NCBI GenBank assembly: GCA_965221575.1
Contig: CBDCSM010000012.1
Location: 496,001 to 560,000, forward strand
Origin: JAPPHA01 sp965221575
GTDB taxonomy: Bacteria; Pseudomonadota; Alphaproteobacteria; Rhodobacterales; Rhodobacteraceae
DNA length: 64,000 nucleotides
Direction: 5' to 3'
The position numbers were made by a program, and so were the translations under genes. This document shows, piece after piece, positions 9,232 through 18,909 of this stretch; positions within the stretch are counted from its first letter, which is position 1, and each line of letters begins with the position of its first letter. The notes under the pieces were generated by a model, which searched no databases, was not told the DNA's origin, and saw only the letters and a list, made by a program, of their open reading frames with translations.

Positions 9232-9470
9232 GCTTCGGGTCTTGCCATATCGGTCGAATCATAAACGACGAACGACCACGACAGCAGACAATTTTCGAAT
9301 TCACCCTGAATCGCCTGGACCGTTTCCCGGCATTTTGACGGTCGTGGAGTTGTACCGTCGTCGGATTTTCTGTCCCCGTTCATTGTCTTCACGATGACTG
9401 AATTTCTGACCGGGTCTTCACTATCCGCCTGCGTCTGTTCGCCTCCCCGATTCAGGACGCCAGGAGTGAC

Positions 9471-10148
9471 TCAACCATTCGCCAGGCTGGAGACGAGTCC
9501 CTCGAAGAGTCGCAGGCCCTCCGTTCCACCGGTCATCGAATCGGCACGCCGTTCCGGGTGGGGCATGATGCCGAGGACCCGCCGATTCCGCGACAGGATT
9601 CCGGCAATGGAGACCTGCGAACCGTTCGGATTGTGCTCGTACCGAAATGCGATTCGGTCTTCATCTTCAAGGCGGTTCAGTGTTCGCCCGTCAGTTCTGT
9701 AGTTGCCGTCGTGATGAGCAATCGGCATCCGGACGTATTCGTTCCGGTCAAACAGGCAGGTAAAGGCGGAGTCCGTGGTTTCAACCGAGAGTTCGACGTC
9801 CTTGCACAGAAATCTGAGTCCGGAGTTCCTCATGAGTGTTCCTGGTAACAATCCTGCTTCGGTCAGAACTTGAAATCCGTTGCATATACCAATGATATAC
9901 CCTCCTTTTCCCGCGAATTCCATGACTGACTTCATGATGGGGGAATGTGCCGCGATTGCTCCACACCGCAGATGGTCGCCGTAAGAGAACCCGCCTGGAA
10001 TGCCGACCACGTCAAGATTGGATGGCAAACAACTATCCTTGTGCCAGACAAGGTCAACGTTTGAGCGTGCACCTGCCGCACGTTTGAGCGCGATCATGAG
10101 ATCCCGATCACAGTTGGATCCGGGAAACTGGATGACCGCTCCCCGCAT
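9471..10148 (-). CDS. purQ: Phosphoribosylformylglycinamidine synthase glutaminase subunit PurQ
   Basis: 225 residues. PurQ is the class I glutamine amidotransferase that feeds ammonia to PurL in the fourth step of IMP synthesis. The nucleophile is Cys89 in GICNGFQVL, and the His/Glu of the triad lie in the C-terminal PHPERRAD. The ATG at 10148 shares bases with the purS stop in a TGATG overlap, so translation of the two is coupled. An in-frame start further upstream would run into purS and is rejected. purL is not adjacent. Confidence 0.95.
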   Translation of the reverse strand: MRGAVIQFPGSNCDRDLMIALKRAAGARSNVDLVWHKDSCLPSNLDVVGIPGGFSYGDHLRCGAIAAHSPIMKSVMEFAGKGGYIIGICNGFQVLTEAGLLPGTLMRNSGLRFLCKDVELSVETTDSAFTCLFDRNEYVRMPIAHHDGNYRTDGRTLNRLEDEDRIAFRYEHNPNGSQVSIAGILSRNRRVLGIMPHPERRADSMTGGTEGLRLFEGLVSSLANG

Positions 10149-10387
10149 CAGGGGATCTTTATGTCGAAATCTTCGATGACGGAATTGGCCAACAATTCGG
10201 TACACATCGCTTGAACCGTTGGTCTCGCCGTCTCGGCTTCGTCCGTTTCGAGGTCCAACTCGATGAGTTTTCCGATCCGGACTTCATTGATTCCGTTGTA
10301 CCCGAGGCGTTCCAACGCGGAACGAACGGCTTCTCCCTGAGGGTCAAGGATTCCCTTTTTGACGGTGACGTAAATCTTGACTTTCAT
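10148..10387 (-). CDS. purS: Phosphoribosylformylglycinamidine synthase subunit PurS
   Basis: 79 residues, the usual size of PurS, the small dimeric subunit that bridges PurQ and the small-type PurL. The typical N-terminus MKVKIYVTVK, the ILDPQGEAV segment and the end FDIKIP are all present. ATG 10387 is the natural start; ten extra residues are possible from an upstream codon but do not match the family. It lies between purC and purQ in one leftward operon. Confidence 0.95.
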   Translation of the reverse strand: MKVKIYVTVKKGILDPQGEAVRSALERLGYNGINEVRIGKLIELDLETDEAETARPTVQAMCTELLANSVIEDFDIKIP

Positions 10388-10413
10388 CGGGGCTGATCTC
10401 GCGCGACGAGGCG

Positions 10414-11169
10414 TCAACCGGTTCGTCGCGGGACAACGGCATTGCTACCGGGCAAGAGATCGAGTCGGCGCGCAACTTCGGCATACGCCTCGGACAGACT
10501 CCCCAGATCCTGGCGGAAGACATCCTTGTCCAGTTTTTTTCCGGATTCTATGTCCCACAAGCGACAGGAATCCGGGGTGATCTCGTCTGCCACTATCAAG
10601 CGGTGATAGTCGCCATCATATTGCCGACCGATCTCGATCTTGAAATCCACCAGACGGATTCCCACGGCGAAAAGGAGGCCCGACATGTAGTCGTTGACAC
10701 GCAATGCGAGCGTCACCATGTGTTCCACGTCGTGCTGGCTTGCCCAGTTGAATGCATAGATATGCTCTTCGGCGACAAGCGGGTCGCCGAGATCGTCATT
10801 CTTGTAGCAGAACTCGACGATCGGTCGGGGCAGGGGGGTTCCTTCTTCGATTCCCAACCGTTTTGCCAGGGTGCCGGCGGCGTAGTTGCGAACCACGACT
10901 TCGAGAGGAATGATCTCGACGGCACGGACGAGCTGCTCCCGCATGTTGAGGCGGCGAATGAAATGCGTGGGAATTCCGACGGAATCGAGACCTACCATGA
11001 CGTGCTCGGAAATCCGGTTGTTCAGGGCTCCCTTCCCCTCGATCACATCCCGCTTCTTCGCATTGAATGCCGTCGTGTCATCCTTGAAGTACTGAACGAT
11101 GGTGCCCGGTTCAGGGCCCTCGAACATGATTTTGGCTTTACCCTCGTAGATCTTCTTTCGGCGCGCCAT
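10414..11169 (-). CDS. purC: SAICAR synthetase PurC
   Basis: 251 residues. PurC joins aspartate to CAIR using ATP, in the eighth step of IMP synthesis. The nucleotide-binding start KKIYEGKAK, the substrate region VVVRNYAAG and the LVDFKIEIG motif are visible. CAGGAGCGAG upstream of the ATG is a good ribosome binding site. It is the first gene of the leftward purC-purS-purQ run, and the 26-base gap to purS supports a shared transcript. Confidence 0.96.
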   Translation of the reverse strand: MARRKKIYEGKAKIMFEGPEPGTIVQYFKDDTTAFNAKKRDVIEGKGALNNRISEHVMVGLDSVGIPTHFIRRLNMREQLVRAVEIIPLEVVVRNYAAGTLAKRLGIEEGTPLPRPIVEFCYKNDDLGDPLVAEEHIYAFNWASQHDVEHMVTLALRVNDYMSGLLFAVGIRLVDFKIEIGRQYDGDYHRLIVADEITPDSCRLWDIESGKKLDKDVFRQDLGSLSEAYAEVARRLDLLPGSNAVVPRRTG

Positions 11170-11556
11170 GCGTTCTCGCTCCTGCCTGGATCAAGACTGG
11201 TCAAACACGATTGTTTTGTAATGAATTCACCCAATCTGGGCAAGCTAGGGGATACGGGGTGTTCACGGACAAACGCGATGATTGATCGGGTTCACGTGCC
11301 TCGTGATCATTCCCGTTACGGAGATGGTTGCCCGAAGTTGCGACGTCGATTATTGGGTAGCCTCATATGGCGGATGCGAGGATTCCCTTGATCCTCGCGA
11401 GGATTGAACCCATATGGTTTCCTGGTGGTCCCGGGCCTCGCTCGTGGTCACAACGGAGAGTTCCGCCTGATTGCGGTGACCGGAACGAGGGCCTGGCAAT
11501 CAAGGTGGCAAATTGAAAAATCTGCGCTCGGGAACGGGACTGGACAGGGGTTGCAT
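11170..11556. promoter_or_regulatory. Divergent control region between purC and the zeta inhibitor gene
   Basis: 387 bases separate the two divergent genes. It contains a perfect 8-bp inverted repeat, GCGAGGAT / ATCCTCGC at 11376-11383 and 11391-11398 with a 7-base loop. CATATGG occurs on both sides of it (11364-11370 and near 11411). The repeat could be an operator or an RNA hairpin in the leader of the rightward gene. No coding sequence is seen. Confidence 0.35.
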
Positions 11557-11871
11557 ATGACCACATTTGAAGAACGAAAAAAAGGATTTGAATCAAAATT
11601 TGCCCACGATGCGGCGCTCCGTTTCAAGGTTGAGGCCCGCCGGAACAAGAAACTCGGGTTGTGGGCGGCCGGTTTACTCGGCAAGACCGGAGATGACGCC
11701 GAAAATTATGCAGGCGAAGTGATCCGGTCCGCCTTTGAGGAACCCGGCGACGAGGATGTCTTTCGCAAGGTTGCGAGCGATCTCGGCGAACGCATCAGTG
11801 AAAAGGAACTGCGCAGCAAAATGGACAGACTCCTCGAGGAAGCGAAAGACGAAATTCTTGAAATGGAGTGA
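11557..11871 (+). CDS. F1-ATPase zeta inhibitor (DUF1476 protein)
   Basis: 104 residues, the standard length of DUF1476 proteins. In alphaproteobacteria this is the zeta subunit that binds F1Fo-ATP synthase and blocks ATP hydrolysis. The N-terminal inhibitory segment TTFEERKKGFESKFAHD is clear, followed by the four-helix part with LGLWAA and the acidic end. ATG 11557 is chosen because the family begins exactly there; ACAGGGG lies just upstream. Its place beside purC is a common alphaproteobacterial arrangement, as far as I recall. Confidence 0.92.
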   Translation: MTTFEERKKGFESKFAHDAALRFKVEARRNKKLGLWAAGLLGKTGDDAENYAGEVIRSAFEEPGDEDVFRKVASDLGERISEKELRSKMDRLLEEAKDEILEME

Positions 11872-11889
11872 GGTCCTGCGATGACAAAT

Positions 11890-11914
11890 CACGCCTCGCC
11901 ATGAAGCGGGCGTG
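11890..11914. terminator. Stem-loop between convergent zeta-inhibitor and purB genes
   Basis: CACGCC-t-CGC pairs with GCG-GGCGTG around a 6-base loop, giving nine pairs with one bulged base. It begins 18 bases after the DUF1476 stop, before the end of the convergent purB. No T-run follows, so it may be a bidirectional or Rho-assisted stop. Confidence 0.35.
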
Positions 11915-11973
11915 TCCGGTCGTTGCAATCGCCCTGTTTCGCCAATTCCGGGCGTCCTGGATCCGGTCCCAGG

Positions 11974-13278
11974 TCAGGATGAAAAAACCCTTTCAAAAAT
12001 GCTGTCGACATGCCGCAAGTGAAAGGCCAGGTCGAAGTATTCCTCGATCTCCGCTTCGGAAAGTACGCCCGCGACGTCCGGGTCTCTCTTCAGAAGATCA
12101 ATAAAATCAACACCCTGATCCCAGGTCTTCATCGCGTTTCGTTGCACGATTTTGTAAGCATCGTCCCGTGCGACGCCTTTTTCGACAAGAGCAAGCATGA
12201 CGCGCTGGGAATCTGTCAGTCCCTTGAGAAGGTCAAGATTTTCTTTCATTCGTTCCGGATGGACGACGAGATTGCGGACGACGCTATCAAGTCGATCCAG
12301 GGCGAAATCGAGGATGATTGTCGTATCCGGGCCAATGATTCTCTCGACCGAGGAATGGGAAATGTCCCGTTCATGCCACAACGCCACGTTTTCCAGCGCG
12401 GGTTGAATTGACATCCGGACCAGTCTTGCAAGTCCGGTGAGGTTTTCCGTGTGGATTGGGTTTCGCTTGTGCGGCATGGCCGAAGAACCTTTTTGCCCTT
12501 TCCTGAAACCCTCTTCAACCTCGCGTACCTCGCTACGTTGCAAATGGCGGATTTCGGTTGCCATTCGTTCGATCGACGAGGCGATGATCGCGAGCGTGGC
12601 GAAAAACGCCGCATGTCTGTCCCTGGGAACGACTTGTGTCGAAATGGTTTCCGGCCGGAGCCCCATGGCAGAACAAACATGTCGTTCGACCTCTGGCTCG
12701 ACGTGCGCGTATGTCCCGACGGCGCCCGAAATCGCTCCAACTGAAATCTCGAGGCGGGCAGACCGTAGCCTTTCCAGGTTTCGGGCCATTTCGGCGTGTG
12801 CAAGGGCCAGCTTGAGTCCGAACGTCGTGGGTTCCGCGTGGACGCCGTGCGACCTCCCGACGCAAACCGTGTGCCTGTAAGTGAAAGCCGACACTTTCAG
12901 CGTCTCGAGCAGCCGTTCAAGGTCGGCGATCAGGATGTCGCATGCGCGCGACAACTGGACATTGAAACAGGTGTCAAGGACGTCTGACGATGTCATCCCG
13001 AGGTGGAGATAGCGAGATGCGTCCTCGTCTACGAGCTCCGACAGGTACGTGAGAAACGCAATGACGTCGTGGCGGGTCACCGCCTCGATGTCTTCGATAC
13101 GCTGAACATCGAACGTCGTGTCCTTTGCCTTCCAGATCTCTTTTGCGAGCTCGGGCGGCATGATCCCGAGAGACGCCATGGCGTCACACGCATGAGCCTC
13201 GATTTCGAACCAGATCCTGTACTTTGACTGAGGCGACCAGATTTCGGCCATTTCCGGTCGAGAATACCGTGGAATCAT
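11974..13278 (-). CDS. purB: Adenylosuccinate lyase
   Basis: 434 residues. PurB cleaves SAICAR to AICAR and adenylosuccinate to AMP, both with release of fumarate. The fumarase/aspartase signature GSSAMPHKRNP is intact, as are the TSSDVLDT and SHGVHAEPTT active-site segments. ATG 13278 gives the family N-terminus IPRYSRPEM; about 29 further in-frame residues upstream look non-coding. It is a monocistronic leftward gene near the other pur genes but not in their operon. Confidence 0.96.
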   Translation of the reverse strand: MIPRYSRPEMAEIWSPQSKYRIWFEIEAHACDAMASLGIMPPELAKEIWKAKDTTFDVQRIEDIEAVTRHDVIAFLTYLSELVDEDASRYLHLGMTSSDVLDTCFNVQLSRACDILIADLERLLETLKVSAFTYRHTVCVGRSHGVHAEPTTFGLKLALAHAEMARNLERLRSARLEISVGAISGAVGTYAHVEPEVERHVCSAMGLRPETISTQVVPRDRHAAFFATLAIIASSIERMATEIRHLQRSEVREVEEGFRKGQKGSSAMPHKRNPIHTENLTGLARLVRMSIQPALENVALWHERDISHSSVERIIGPDTTIILDFALDRLDSVVRNLVVHPERMKENLDLLKGLTDSQRVMLALVEKGVARDDAYKIVQRNAMKTWDQGVDFIDLLKRDPDVAGVLSEAEIEEYFDLAFHLRHVDSIFERVFSS

Positions 13279-13761
13279 CCCTGTTCCTTTCAATTCTCCA
13301 GTCGATTCCGGTGATCGATCGACAGTGTGCCAATTATCGACCGGAGTCGACACGAACAAGTGCACACGGGAGAGGACGGGCGATCACGATACGCGCATTC
13401 GGGGTCCGCGCTCGAATTCGCCAGACAACGGCAGGGTACGCCCAGGAAAATGGCCTGTCAGAGTGAAGGAAACCGTGGCGTATCCGGCATTAGGATGTTC
13501 GAGCGTGAACAGGTTCAACGAGGCGAACGCACCGAACTGTTCGAGCCATGGCAATTGACCGTTTCGGTTTTGGGATGCACTTCAGGACTCTCGTAGAGTT
13601 TCCGCAAGGATGTGACAGAACCTTGCGTTAGAACTGGATTCAAGTAGGGTGTCACGAAATCGAACTGACGCCGACCGGTCGCAAATTGCGCCTTGTCATC
13701 TGGCTTTTGCGCCGGTGAGGGGTTTGTGTTTCGTAACCTGCAATGGAGGAGGACATTGCCC
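13279..13761. other. Divergent intergenic region between purB and the NitT/TauT-type ABC operon
   Basis: 483 bases with no convincing gene. A strong ribosome binding site, GGAGGAGG, lies at its right end, ten bases before the next ATG. I looked for thiamine (TPP) riboswitch landmarks because of the NMT1-like binding protein downstream, and did not find them. Confidence 0.4.
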
Positions 13762-14769
13762 ATGTACAAATCTGCTCTCGCATTCTTAGCCTTCACGTTG
13801 GCACTGGCAGGGGTTGCCAGTGCCCAGGAAGACATGCCGTTTGCGCTTGACTGGAAGTTTGAAGGTCCCTCGGCACCGTATTTCGTGGCCATTGACAATG
13901 GACATTTCGAGGCTGCTGGCCTCAACGTCGAAGTTTCCGCAGGCCAGGGATCCCTGGATGCAATCCCCAAGGTTGCCACCGGCGCGTTTCCGATAGGCTT
14001 CGCGGACATCAACTCCCTGGTCAAGTTTCTGGATCAGAATCCCGGTGCACCGGTCATCGCGGTCATGATGATCTACGACAAACCGCCGTTCGCAGTTGTC
14101 GGCCGAAAAAGCCTCGGTGTCATGGTGCCGAAAGATCTCGAAGGAAGGGTGCTTGGAGCGCCTCCGCCCGATGGGGCTTGGGCTCAGTTCCCGGCATTTG
14201 CTACGGCCAACGAACTTGATGTCGACAAGATTACCGTCGAACCGGTCGGATTCCCGACCCGCGAACCGAATCTCGCAGAAGGCAATGTGGACGCCGTTAC
14301 AGGTTACTCGTTCTCTTCCTTCCTGAATCTCGTTCGTCTCGGCGTACCGGAGGACGACATTTCCACCATACTGATGGCGGATTACGGTCTCGCGCTCTAT
14401 GGAAACGCGATTATCGTAAACACTGATTACGCCGCGGCCAACGCTGACAAGGTTACAGGCTTTATCACCGCCGTCGCGAAGGGCTGGAAGGACGCGATCG
14501 CCGATCCGGCGAAGGCCGTGGAGTCGCTGGTAAAGCGGAATCCAGCCGCCGACGCAGCGCTCGAGACTCGTCGACTCCAGCTTTCCATCGACGCCAATGT
14601 GCTCACGGATTACGCGAGTGCCAACGGAATCGGAGGTATCGATCCTGCGCGCATGGAGAAAGCGCTGCTACAGATCGCGGAGACCTACGAGTTCAAGAAC
14701 AAGCCGGACGCTTCCCTCTATTTCACGGATGCGTATCTGCCTGCGGCTGAAATGAGGATGCTCCAATAG
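13762..14769 (+). CDS. ABC transporter substrate-binding protein, NMT1/THI5-like (NitT/TauT family)
   Basis: 335 residues with a Sec signal peptide (residues 1-21, ending ASAQ). The mature protein has the NMT1/SsuA-like fold: an early LDWKFEGPSAPYFVA segment, a GLNVEV strand and an FADINSL substrate-loop region. The ATG at 13762 follows GGAGGAGG. It is the first gene of a three-gene operon with an ATPase and a permease. Relatives bind pyrimidines, thiamine precursors, sulfonates or nitrate; the ligand here cannot be read from sequence. The decayed dehydrogenase downstream may once have processed the same substrate. Confidence 0.85.
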   Translation: MYKSALAFLAFTLALAGVASAQEDMPFALDWKFEGPSAPYFVAIDNGHFEAAGLNVEVSAGQGSLDAIPKVATGAFPIGFADINSLVKFLDQNPGAPVIAVMMIYDKPPFAVVGRKSLGVMVPKDLEGRVLGAPPPDGAWAQFPAFATANELDVDKITVEPVGFPTREPNLAEGNVDAVTGYSFSSFLNLVRLGVPEDDISTILMADYGLALYGNAIIVNTDYAAANADKVTGFITAVAKGWKDAIADPAKAVESLVKRNPAADAALETRRLQLSIDANVLTDYASANGIGGIDPARMEKALLQIAETYEFKNKPDASLYFTDAYLPAAEMRMLQ

Positions 14770-14833
14770 CCTGAGTAGCCTGACCGCGGCGCGGTACAGT
14801 TCGCGGCATGCACCGGCCCGGGAGGTGGATCAG

Positions 14834-15664
14834 GTGGGAATGACCTCTCCGGCCGGTGGCCGGTCACCCGTGGACGCTCTGATCGACATTAAGGGCGTCA
14901 AGCTCGCATACGAGACGGAGGGCGGAAAACTGCCCGTCCTCGATGGTGTCGACATGCGGGTTCCCGAAGGGGGCTTCGTGGCCGTTGTCGGCCCTTCAGG
15001 TTGCGGCAAGTCAACCCTCACGCGCCTGATCGCCGGCCTGCTGGAACCCAATGCAGGCGAAGTCTGGTTGCACGGACAGAGGGTTACGGGTCCGAAGTCC
15101 TCGGTTGGAATGGCGTTCCAGAACCCGGTTCTGCTTGAATGGCGTTCCGTTCTGCGAAACGTGACGCTGCCACTTGAACTCGTGGCTCCGAAGATGCCGA
15201 GGCAGGAGAAGGAAGAACGCGCACGACAGCTTTTGGCTCTTGTCGGCCTCGAAGGGTTCGAGAACAAGCGACCGAGTGAACTTTCGGGTGGTATGCGGCA
15301 GCGTGCTTCGCTCTGCCGCTCAATCGTTCACAAGCCGGAAGTGCTCATCCTCGATGAGCCATTCGGCGCGCTGGATGCGTTCACCCGCGAAGACCTCTGG
15401 CAGACGATGCACAAGGTTAAGTCGGAGGAGCCTTTCACCGGTGTCATGATCACGCACGATCTTCGGGAGTCGATCTTTCTGGGGGATACGGTGATCGTGC
15501 TGTCCGGCCGCCCCGCGGTCACGCAATACACTATGAAGGTCCCGTGGAAAGGCGAACGGGACCTTGGCTACCTTTACTCCCCCGAGGCGACTGAAATGCT
15601 GGGGGAACTTCGACACCAGATTCAGATCGCGCAGGGCAGGTCCCCGCGGGAGGAGGGCGCATGA
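14834..15664 (+). CDS. ABC transporter ATP-binding protein, NitT/TauT family
   Basis: 276 residues. Walker A GPSGCGKST, signature LSGGMRQR, Walker B VLILDEPFGALD and the switch His in ITHDL are all present and intact. The start is uncertain: GTG 14834 lies eight bases after GGAGG, while GTG 14825 and ATG 14840 are also in frame. The stop overlaps the permease start in ATGA, so the two are coupled. It energises uptake of the ligand bound by the preceding periplasmic protein. Confidence 0.9.
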   Translation: MGMTSPAGGRSPVDALIDIKGVKLAYETEGGKLPVLDGVDMRVPEGGFVAVVGPSGCGKSTLTRLIAGLLEPNAGEVWLHGQRVTGPKSSVGMAFQNPVLLEWRSVLRNVTLPLELVAPKMPRQEKEERARQLLALVGLEGFENKRPSELSGGMRQRASLCRSIVHKPEVLILDEPFGALDAFTREDLWQTMHKVKSEEPFTGVMITHDLRESIFLGDTVIVLSGRPAVTQYTMKVPWKGERDLGYLYSPEATEMLGELRHQIQIAQGRSPREEGA

Positions 15665-16419
15665 ACTGGCGTATACTTGCTCCGGTTGTCGCGCTTGTCG
15701 TGTTCTGCCTGTTCTGGGAAGTGCTGGTATGGGTGAATGACTGGCCGAACTACAAGATGGCCTCACCCTCTGATCTTGGACCTGCCTTCTGGAAGTTCCG
15801 CTGGCTTTTCCTCGAATACGGATGGGACACGCTGTGGCGAACCGTGGTTGGTCTCGTGCTGTCCGTGCTTGTCGGCGTGCTACTTGGAATGATCATGGGA
15901 TTGAACCGAACCATGCGGGATGCGCTGTACCCCCTGCTTGTCGGTTTCAACGCCATACCCAAGGCGACCGTCGTCCCGATCATCGCATTGCTGTTCGTCG
16001 GCCAGCACGACATGAACACCATCCTCATTGCGTTCCTCATTTCTTTCTTTCCGATCGCCGTTTCGGTGTCGATCGGTCTGTCGACGCTTGAGCCGGAATA
16101 TCGTGACATTCTCGCTGCGCTCGGCGCGTCCCGTTTCACGATCTTCTGGAAGATTGCGCTTCCGAAGACGCTGCCGGAGTTTTTCGGGGCTCTCAAGGTC
16201 GCGGTAACGCTTGCTTTCATCGGCACGAACCTGATGGAAATTGTCGAGCCACATGGGCGCGGACTTGGCCATCTATTCGACAGCGGCAAGATCAGTGCGG
16301 ATTATCCCCTGATGTTTGCCGTACTCATCGCGCTCGCGGCCCTTGGTATTCTGTTGTACTATGTCGTCGTCGTGCTGGAGCGCATTTTCGCTGGTTGGGC
16401 CGAGCGTTCGCCGACGTGA
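15661..16419 (+). CDS. ABC transporter permease, NitT/TauT (SsuC-like) family
   Basis: 252 residues with about six membrane helices. The cytoplasmic coupling loop for the ATPase is seen as EYRDILAALGASRFTIFWKI. The ATG overlaps the stop of the ATPase gene. Together with the two upstream genes it forms a complete importer of one binding protein, one ATPase and a homodimeric permease. Substrate unknown. Confidence 0.9.
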   Translation: MNWRILAPVVALVVFCLFWEVLVWVNDWPNYKMASPSDLGPAFWKFRWLFLEYGWDTLWRTVVGLVLSVLVGVLLGMIMGLNRTMRDALYPLLVGFNAIPKATVVPIIALLFVGQHDMNTILIAFLISFFPIAVSVSIGLSTLEPEYRDILAALGASRFTIFWKIALPKTLPEFFGALKVAVTLAFIGTNLMEIVEPHGRGLGHLFDSGKISADYPLMFAVLIALAALGILLYYVVVVLERIFAGWAERSPT

Positions 16420-16800
16420 GCGGCATCGGATGATCGGCCGGACGTAGAGATTGTGCGTTTGGGTAGGACGGATTCAGGCGGAAGAACTCGTCTTGCGTGC
16501 TGGCGTTTTGGATGGGTCCACCCCGCGACCTTATTGCTCTTGGGGGACCTGGCTTTCGCCGTCGACGCCTTCCCGTTTCAAACCTTTGACGAACCAGTAA
16601 CTGTCCGCCAGGAACCTGGATGGTCGCTTTGGCCGCAAGCCATTGGCATGAGTCCTTAATCAATTGGCTAGGTGTAAGATTCCCTTGACTCGCGTATGCC
16701 CGGATTTCCGGTGGAAGAGGCAACGTAAGGCCCCTTCTTTCGTGCCCCTCTCACAGAGGCCGGAGCCTGGCTGACCGATAAGGAATGATCGGAAGGAGAA
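16420..16800. other. Interval between the ABC permease gene and the Ldh_2 pseudogene
   Basis: 381 bases. No intact gene or clear terminator is seen. Its right end holds a strong ribosome binding site, GGAAGGAGAA, directly before the pseudogene ATG at 16801, showing that the downstream gene was once translated. Confidence 0.35.
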
Positions 16801-17809
16801 ATGATTGAGACGAGAACCTTTATTCTTTCCGAAATCAGAGACCTGTCGATGTGTGCCCTGGTTGCTGCCGGTACGTCCGAGTCCAATGCCAGCCACCTTG
16901 TCGAGGCCACGGCTGCGGCGGAGGCAGACGGTGTGGCCAACCACGGCCCCGGCCTATGTCCCGATCAATTGTGAACATATCGAATGCGGCAAGGTAGATG
17001 GGCAGGCAAAACCGGTGATGAACCATCCACGCCCTGGCGTCGTCAGGGTGGATGCGGCACCGGTTTCGCCCATCCGGCCTTCGCCCTCGGCTTCAAAAGG
17101 CTCATCCTGCTGGCACGAAGCAAGGTGTGGCGGTGCTGGCTAACCAGAACAGCTACAATTGCGGAGTGCACGGATACCACACCCGCCGATTGGCACGGGC
17201 CGGGTTGCTAGGGATCGGGTTTACGAATGCGCCCGCTTCCATCGCTCCTTCGGGGGGCGTCAAACCGATCGTCGGAACCAATCTTTTTCCATTGCCGCGC
17301 CGGGACCGGACGGAGAGCCAGCCGTGTTGATCGATCAGAGCGCCAGCACTATTGCCAGAAGCGACGTGATGAAACATGCACGGGAAGGTCGGTCGATCCC
17401 GTTGGAATGGGCATTCCACGAGACAGGAAACCTGACGACCGATCCGAACGAAGGACCATGGGGCACTACGGCCCCTTCGGGCGGATACAATGGCGTGGGT
17501 GTGGCGTTGATTGTCGAGATCATGGCCACGGCCATGACTGGAGCGACACTCGGATTCCATGCCTCGCCGTTATCCAGCACCGCAGGAGCTCCGCCGACGA
17601 CTGGACAGTTCTTAGTCGGCATCGATCCACATGTCGCCTCCGATGGCGTTTTCGACAGGCGCATGACGGACCTCGTTTCCGCGATACAGGCGCAGGAGAG
17701 TGCACGTCAGCAAGGAAAAGGCAGGGCTGCGAAACGGTCCGAAGCCCGCGAATGGGGTGTCGCGGTGAGCGTTGCGGCGCTGGAGCAGATAAAGGCGATC
17801 TTGGCTTGA
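16801..17809 (+). pseudogene. Frameshifted Ldh_2-family malate/L-lactate/ureidoglycolate-type dehydrogenase
   Basis: The region encodes the whole length of an Ldh_2 (NAD(P)-dependent 2-hydroxyacid or imino acid reductase) protein, but in pieces. Frame 1 from 16801 gives the N-terminus to AAAEADGVANHG. Frame 2 then gives CEHIECGKVDGQAKP. Frame 1 returns with FAHPAFALGFKRLI, frame 3 gives NSYNCGVHGYHTRRLARAG and GFTNAPASIAP, and frame 2 from about 17285 gives LIDQSAS to the end at 17809. At least four frameshifts are therefore needed. The C-terminal 170 residues are still open. The conserved residues remain, so the decay is recent, unless these are sequencing errors. Confidence 0.85.
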
Positions 17810-17833
17810 ACTGCCGGACGCCGCCGCAAGGCG

Positions 17834-18895
17834 TCAGTACTTTCGAGCACCAGGTGCAGAGGCAATGCGCGGCACTAGTGCCTTAACTAGGTGAGTCATC
17901 TCAAGCGTGCCGACCGGCGCACCATCGCGCGTTACCACGTAGGAATGCGATGTATCCCCGCCCGAACGCGCAATCATGCTTTCCAGCGTGTCGTCGTAGT
18001 CGACCTCTCCGTGCGCCTCGACAGGAACCGATCCGCCTTCGAGAGGCGTCATGATCGAGCGCACCCTGAGCACGCGCGCTCGATTGATATCGGAGACAAA
18101 GTCCTCAATATATGGATCGTTGGGATTGAGAAGAATGTGTTGCGGCTCGTCCTGTTGTACTACATGCCCGTCCTTCAGGATTACCAGATGATCAGCAAGC
18201 TTGAGCGCTTCGTCGAGATCGTGGGTGATGAAGACGATGGTCTTGTGCAACTCAGTCTGGAGTTCAAGCAGCAGATCCTGCATGTCGGTACGGATCAACG
18301 GGTCGAGCGCCGAAAACGCCTCATCCATCAGCATGATCGGCGAGTTCGAGGTTAGTGCCCGGGCAATACCGACGCGTTGCTGCATACCACCGGAAAGTTG
18401 ATGCGGATAGTGGTTCCCGTAGCCCTTCAGTCCTACGCGATCCAGCCATTTCAGGGCCTCCGCAAGGTATTCCCTCTTGGGGATCCCGCGAACACTAAGC
18501 GTGGTCCCCGCGTTTTTGGCCACCGTGCGGTGCGGTAGCAGGGCGAATTTCTGGAACACCATTGACATGACTTCCCGGCGGAGCTTGCGCAACTTGTTCT
18601 CGCCGTAGGCCAGAACATTCTGCCCATCGACCTCGATCTGACCCGCCGTGGGCTCGATCAGCCGATTTAGGTGCCGGATCAGGGTTGATTTTCCCGATCC
18701 CGACAGCCCCATAATGACCGTGATCTCACCTTCGCGCATGTCGGCATTGATGTCTTTCAGCCCTAGGACGTGACCATGCTTTTGCAGCAATTCTTCCTTG
18801 GTGAGGCCATTTTTCACATGTCGCATAGCAGCTTCGGAATCGGCTCCGAAAATTTTATAGAGACCACGTATTGATATCTTGACGTTTTTGCTCAT
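17834..18895 (-). CDS. proV: Glycine betaine/proline ABC transporter ATP-binding protein ProV
   Basis: 353 residues. Walker A GLSGSGKS at 63-70, signature LSGGMQQR and Walker B IMLMDEAFSALD identify the ATPase domain. The N-terminal extension with KNGLTKEELLQKHG is typical of ProV/OpuAA. A C-terminal CBS-type segment (about 280-350) could sense ionic strength, although only one CBS-like unit is clear. It is the last gene of the leftward proX-proW-proV operon and powers compatible-solute uptake. Confidence 0.93.
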   Translation of the reverse strand: MSKNVKISIRGLYKIFGADSEAAMRHVKNGLTKEELLQKHGHVLGLKDINADMREGEITVIMGLSGSGKSTLIRHLNRLIEPTAGQIEVDGQNVLAYGENKLRKLRREVMSMVFQKFALLPHRTVAKNAGTTLSVRGIPKREYLAEALKWLDRVGLKGYGNHYPHQLSGGMQQRVGIARALTSNSPIMLMDEAFSALDPLIRTDMQDLLLELQTELHKTIVFITHDLDEALKLADHLVILKDGHVVQQDEPQHILLNPNDPYIEDFVSDINRARVLRVRSIMTPLEGGSVPVEAHGEVDYDDTLESMIARSGGDTSHSYVVTRDGAPVGTLEMTHLVKALVPRIASAPGARKY

Positions 18896-18909
18896 CTCCG
18901 CCGTGTCGT

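Noticed and set aside
10603..11391. A 262-codon plus-strand frame
   Set aside because: Antisense to purC, which is certain; the composition is that of a shadow frame.
13580..13761. Possible TPP riboswitch before the NMT1-like binding protein
   Set aside because: The conserved CUGAGA and ACC...GAACCUGAUC elements are not present.
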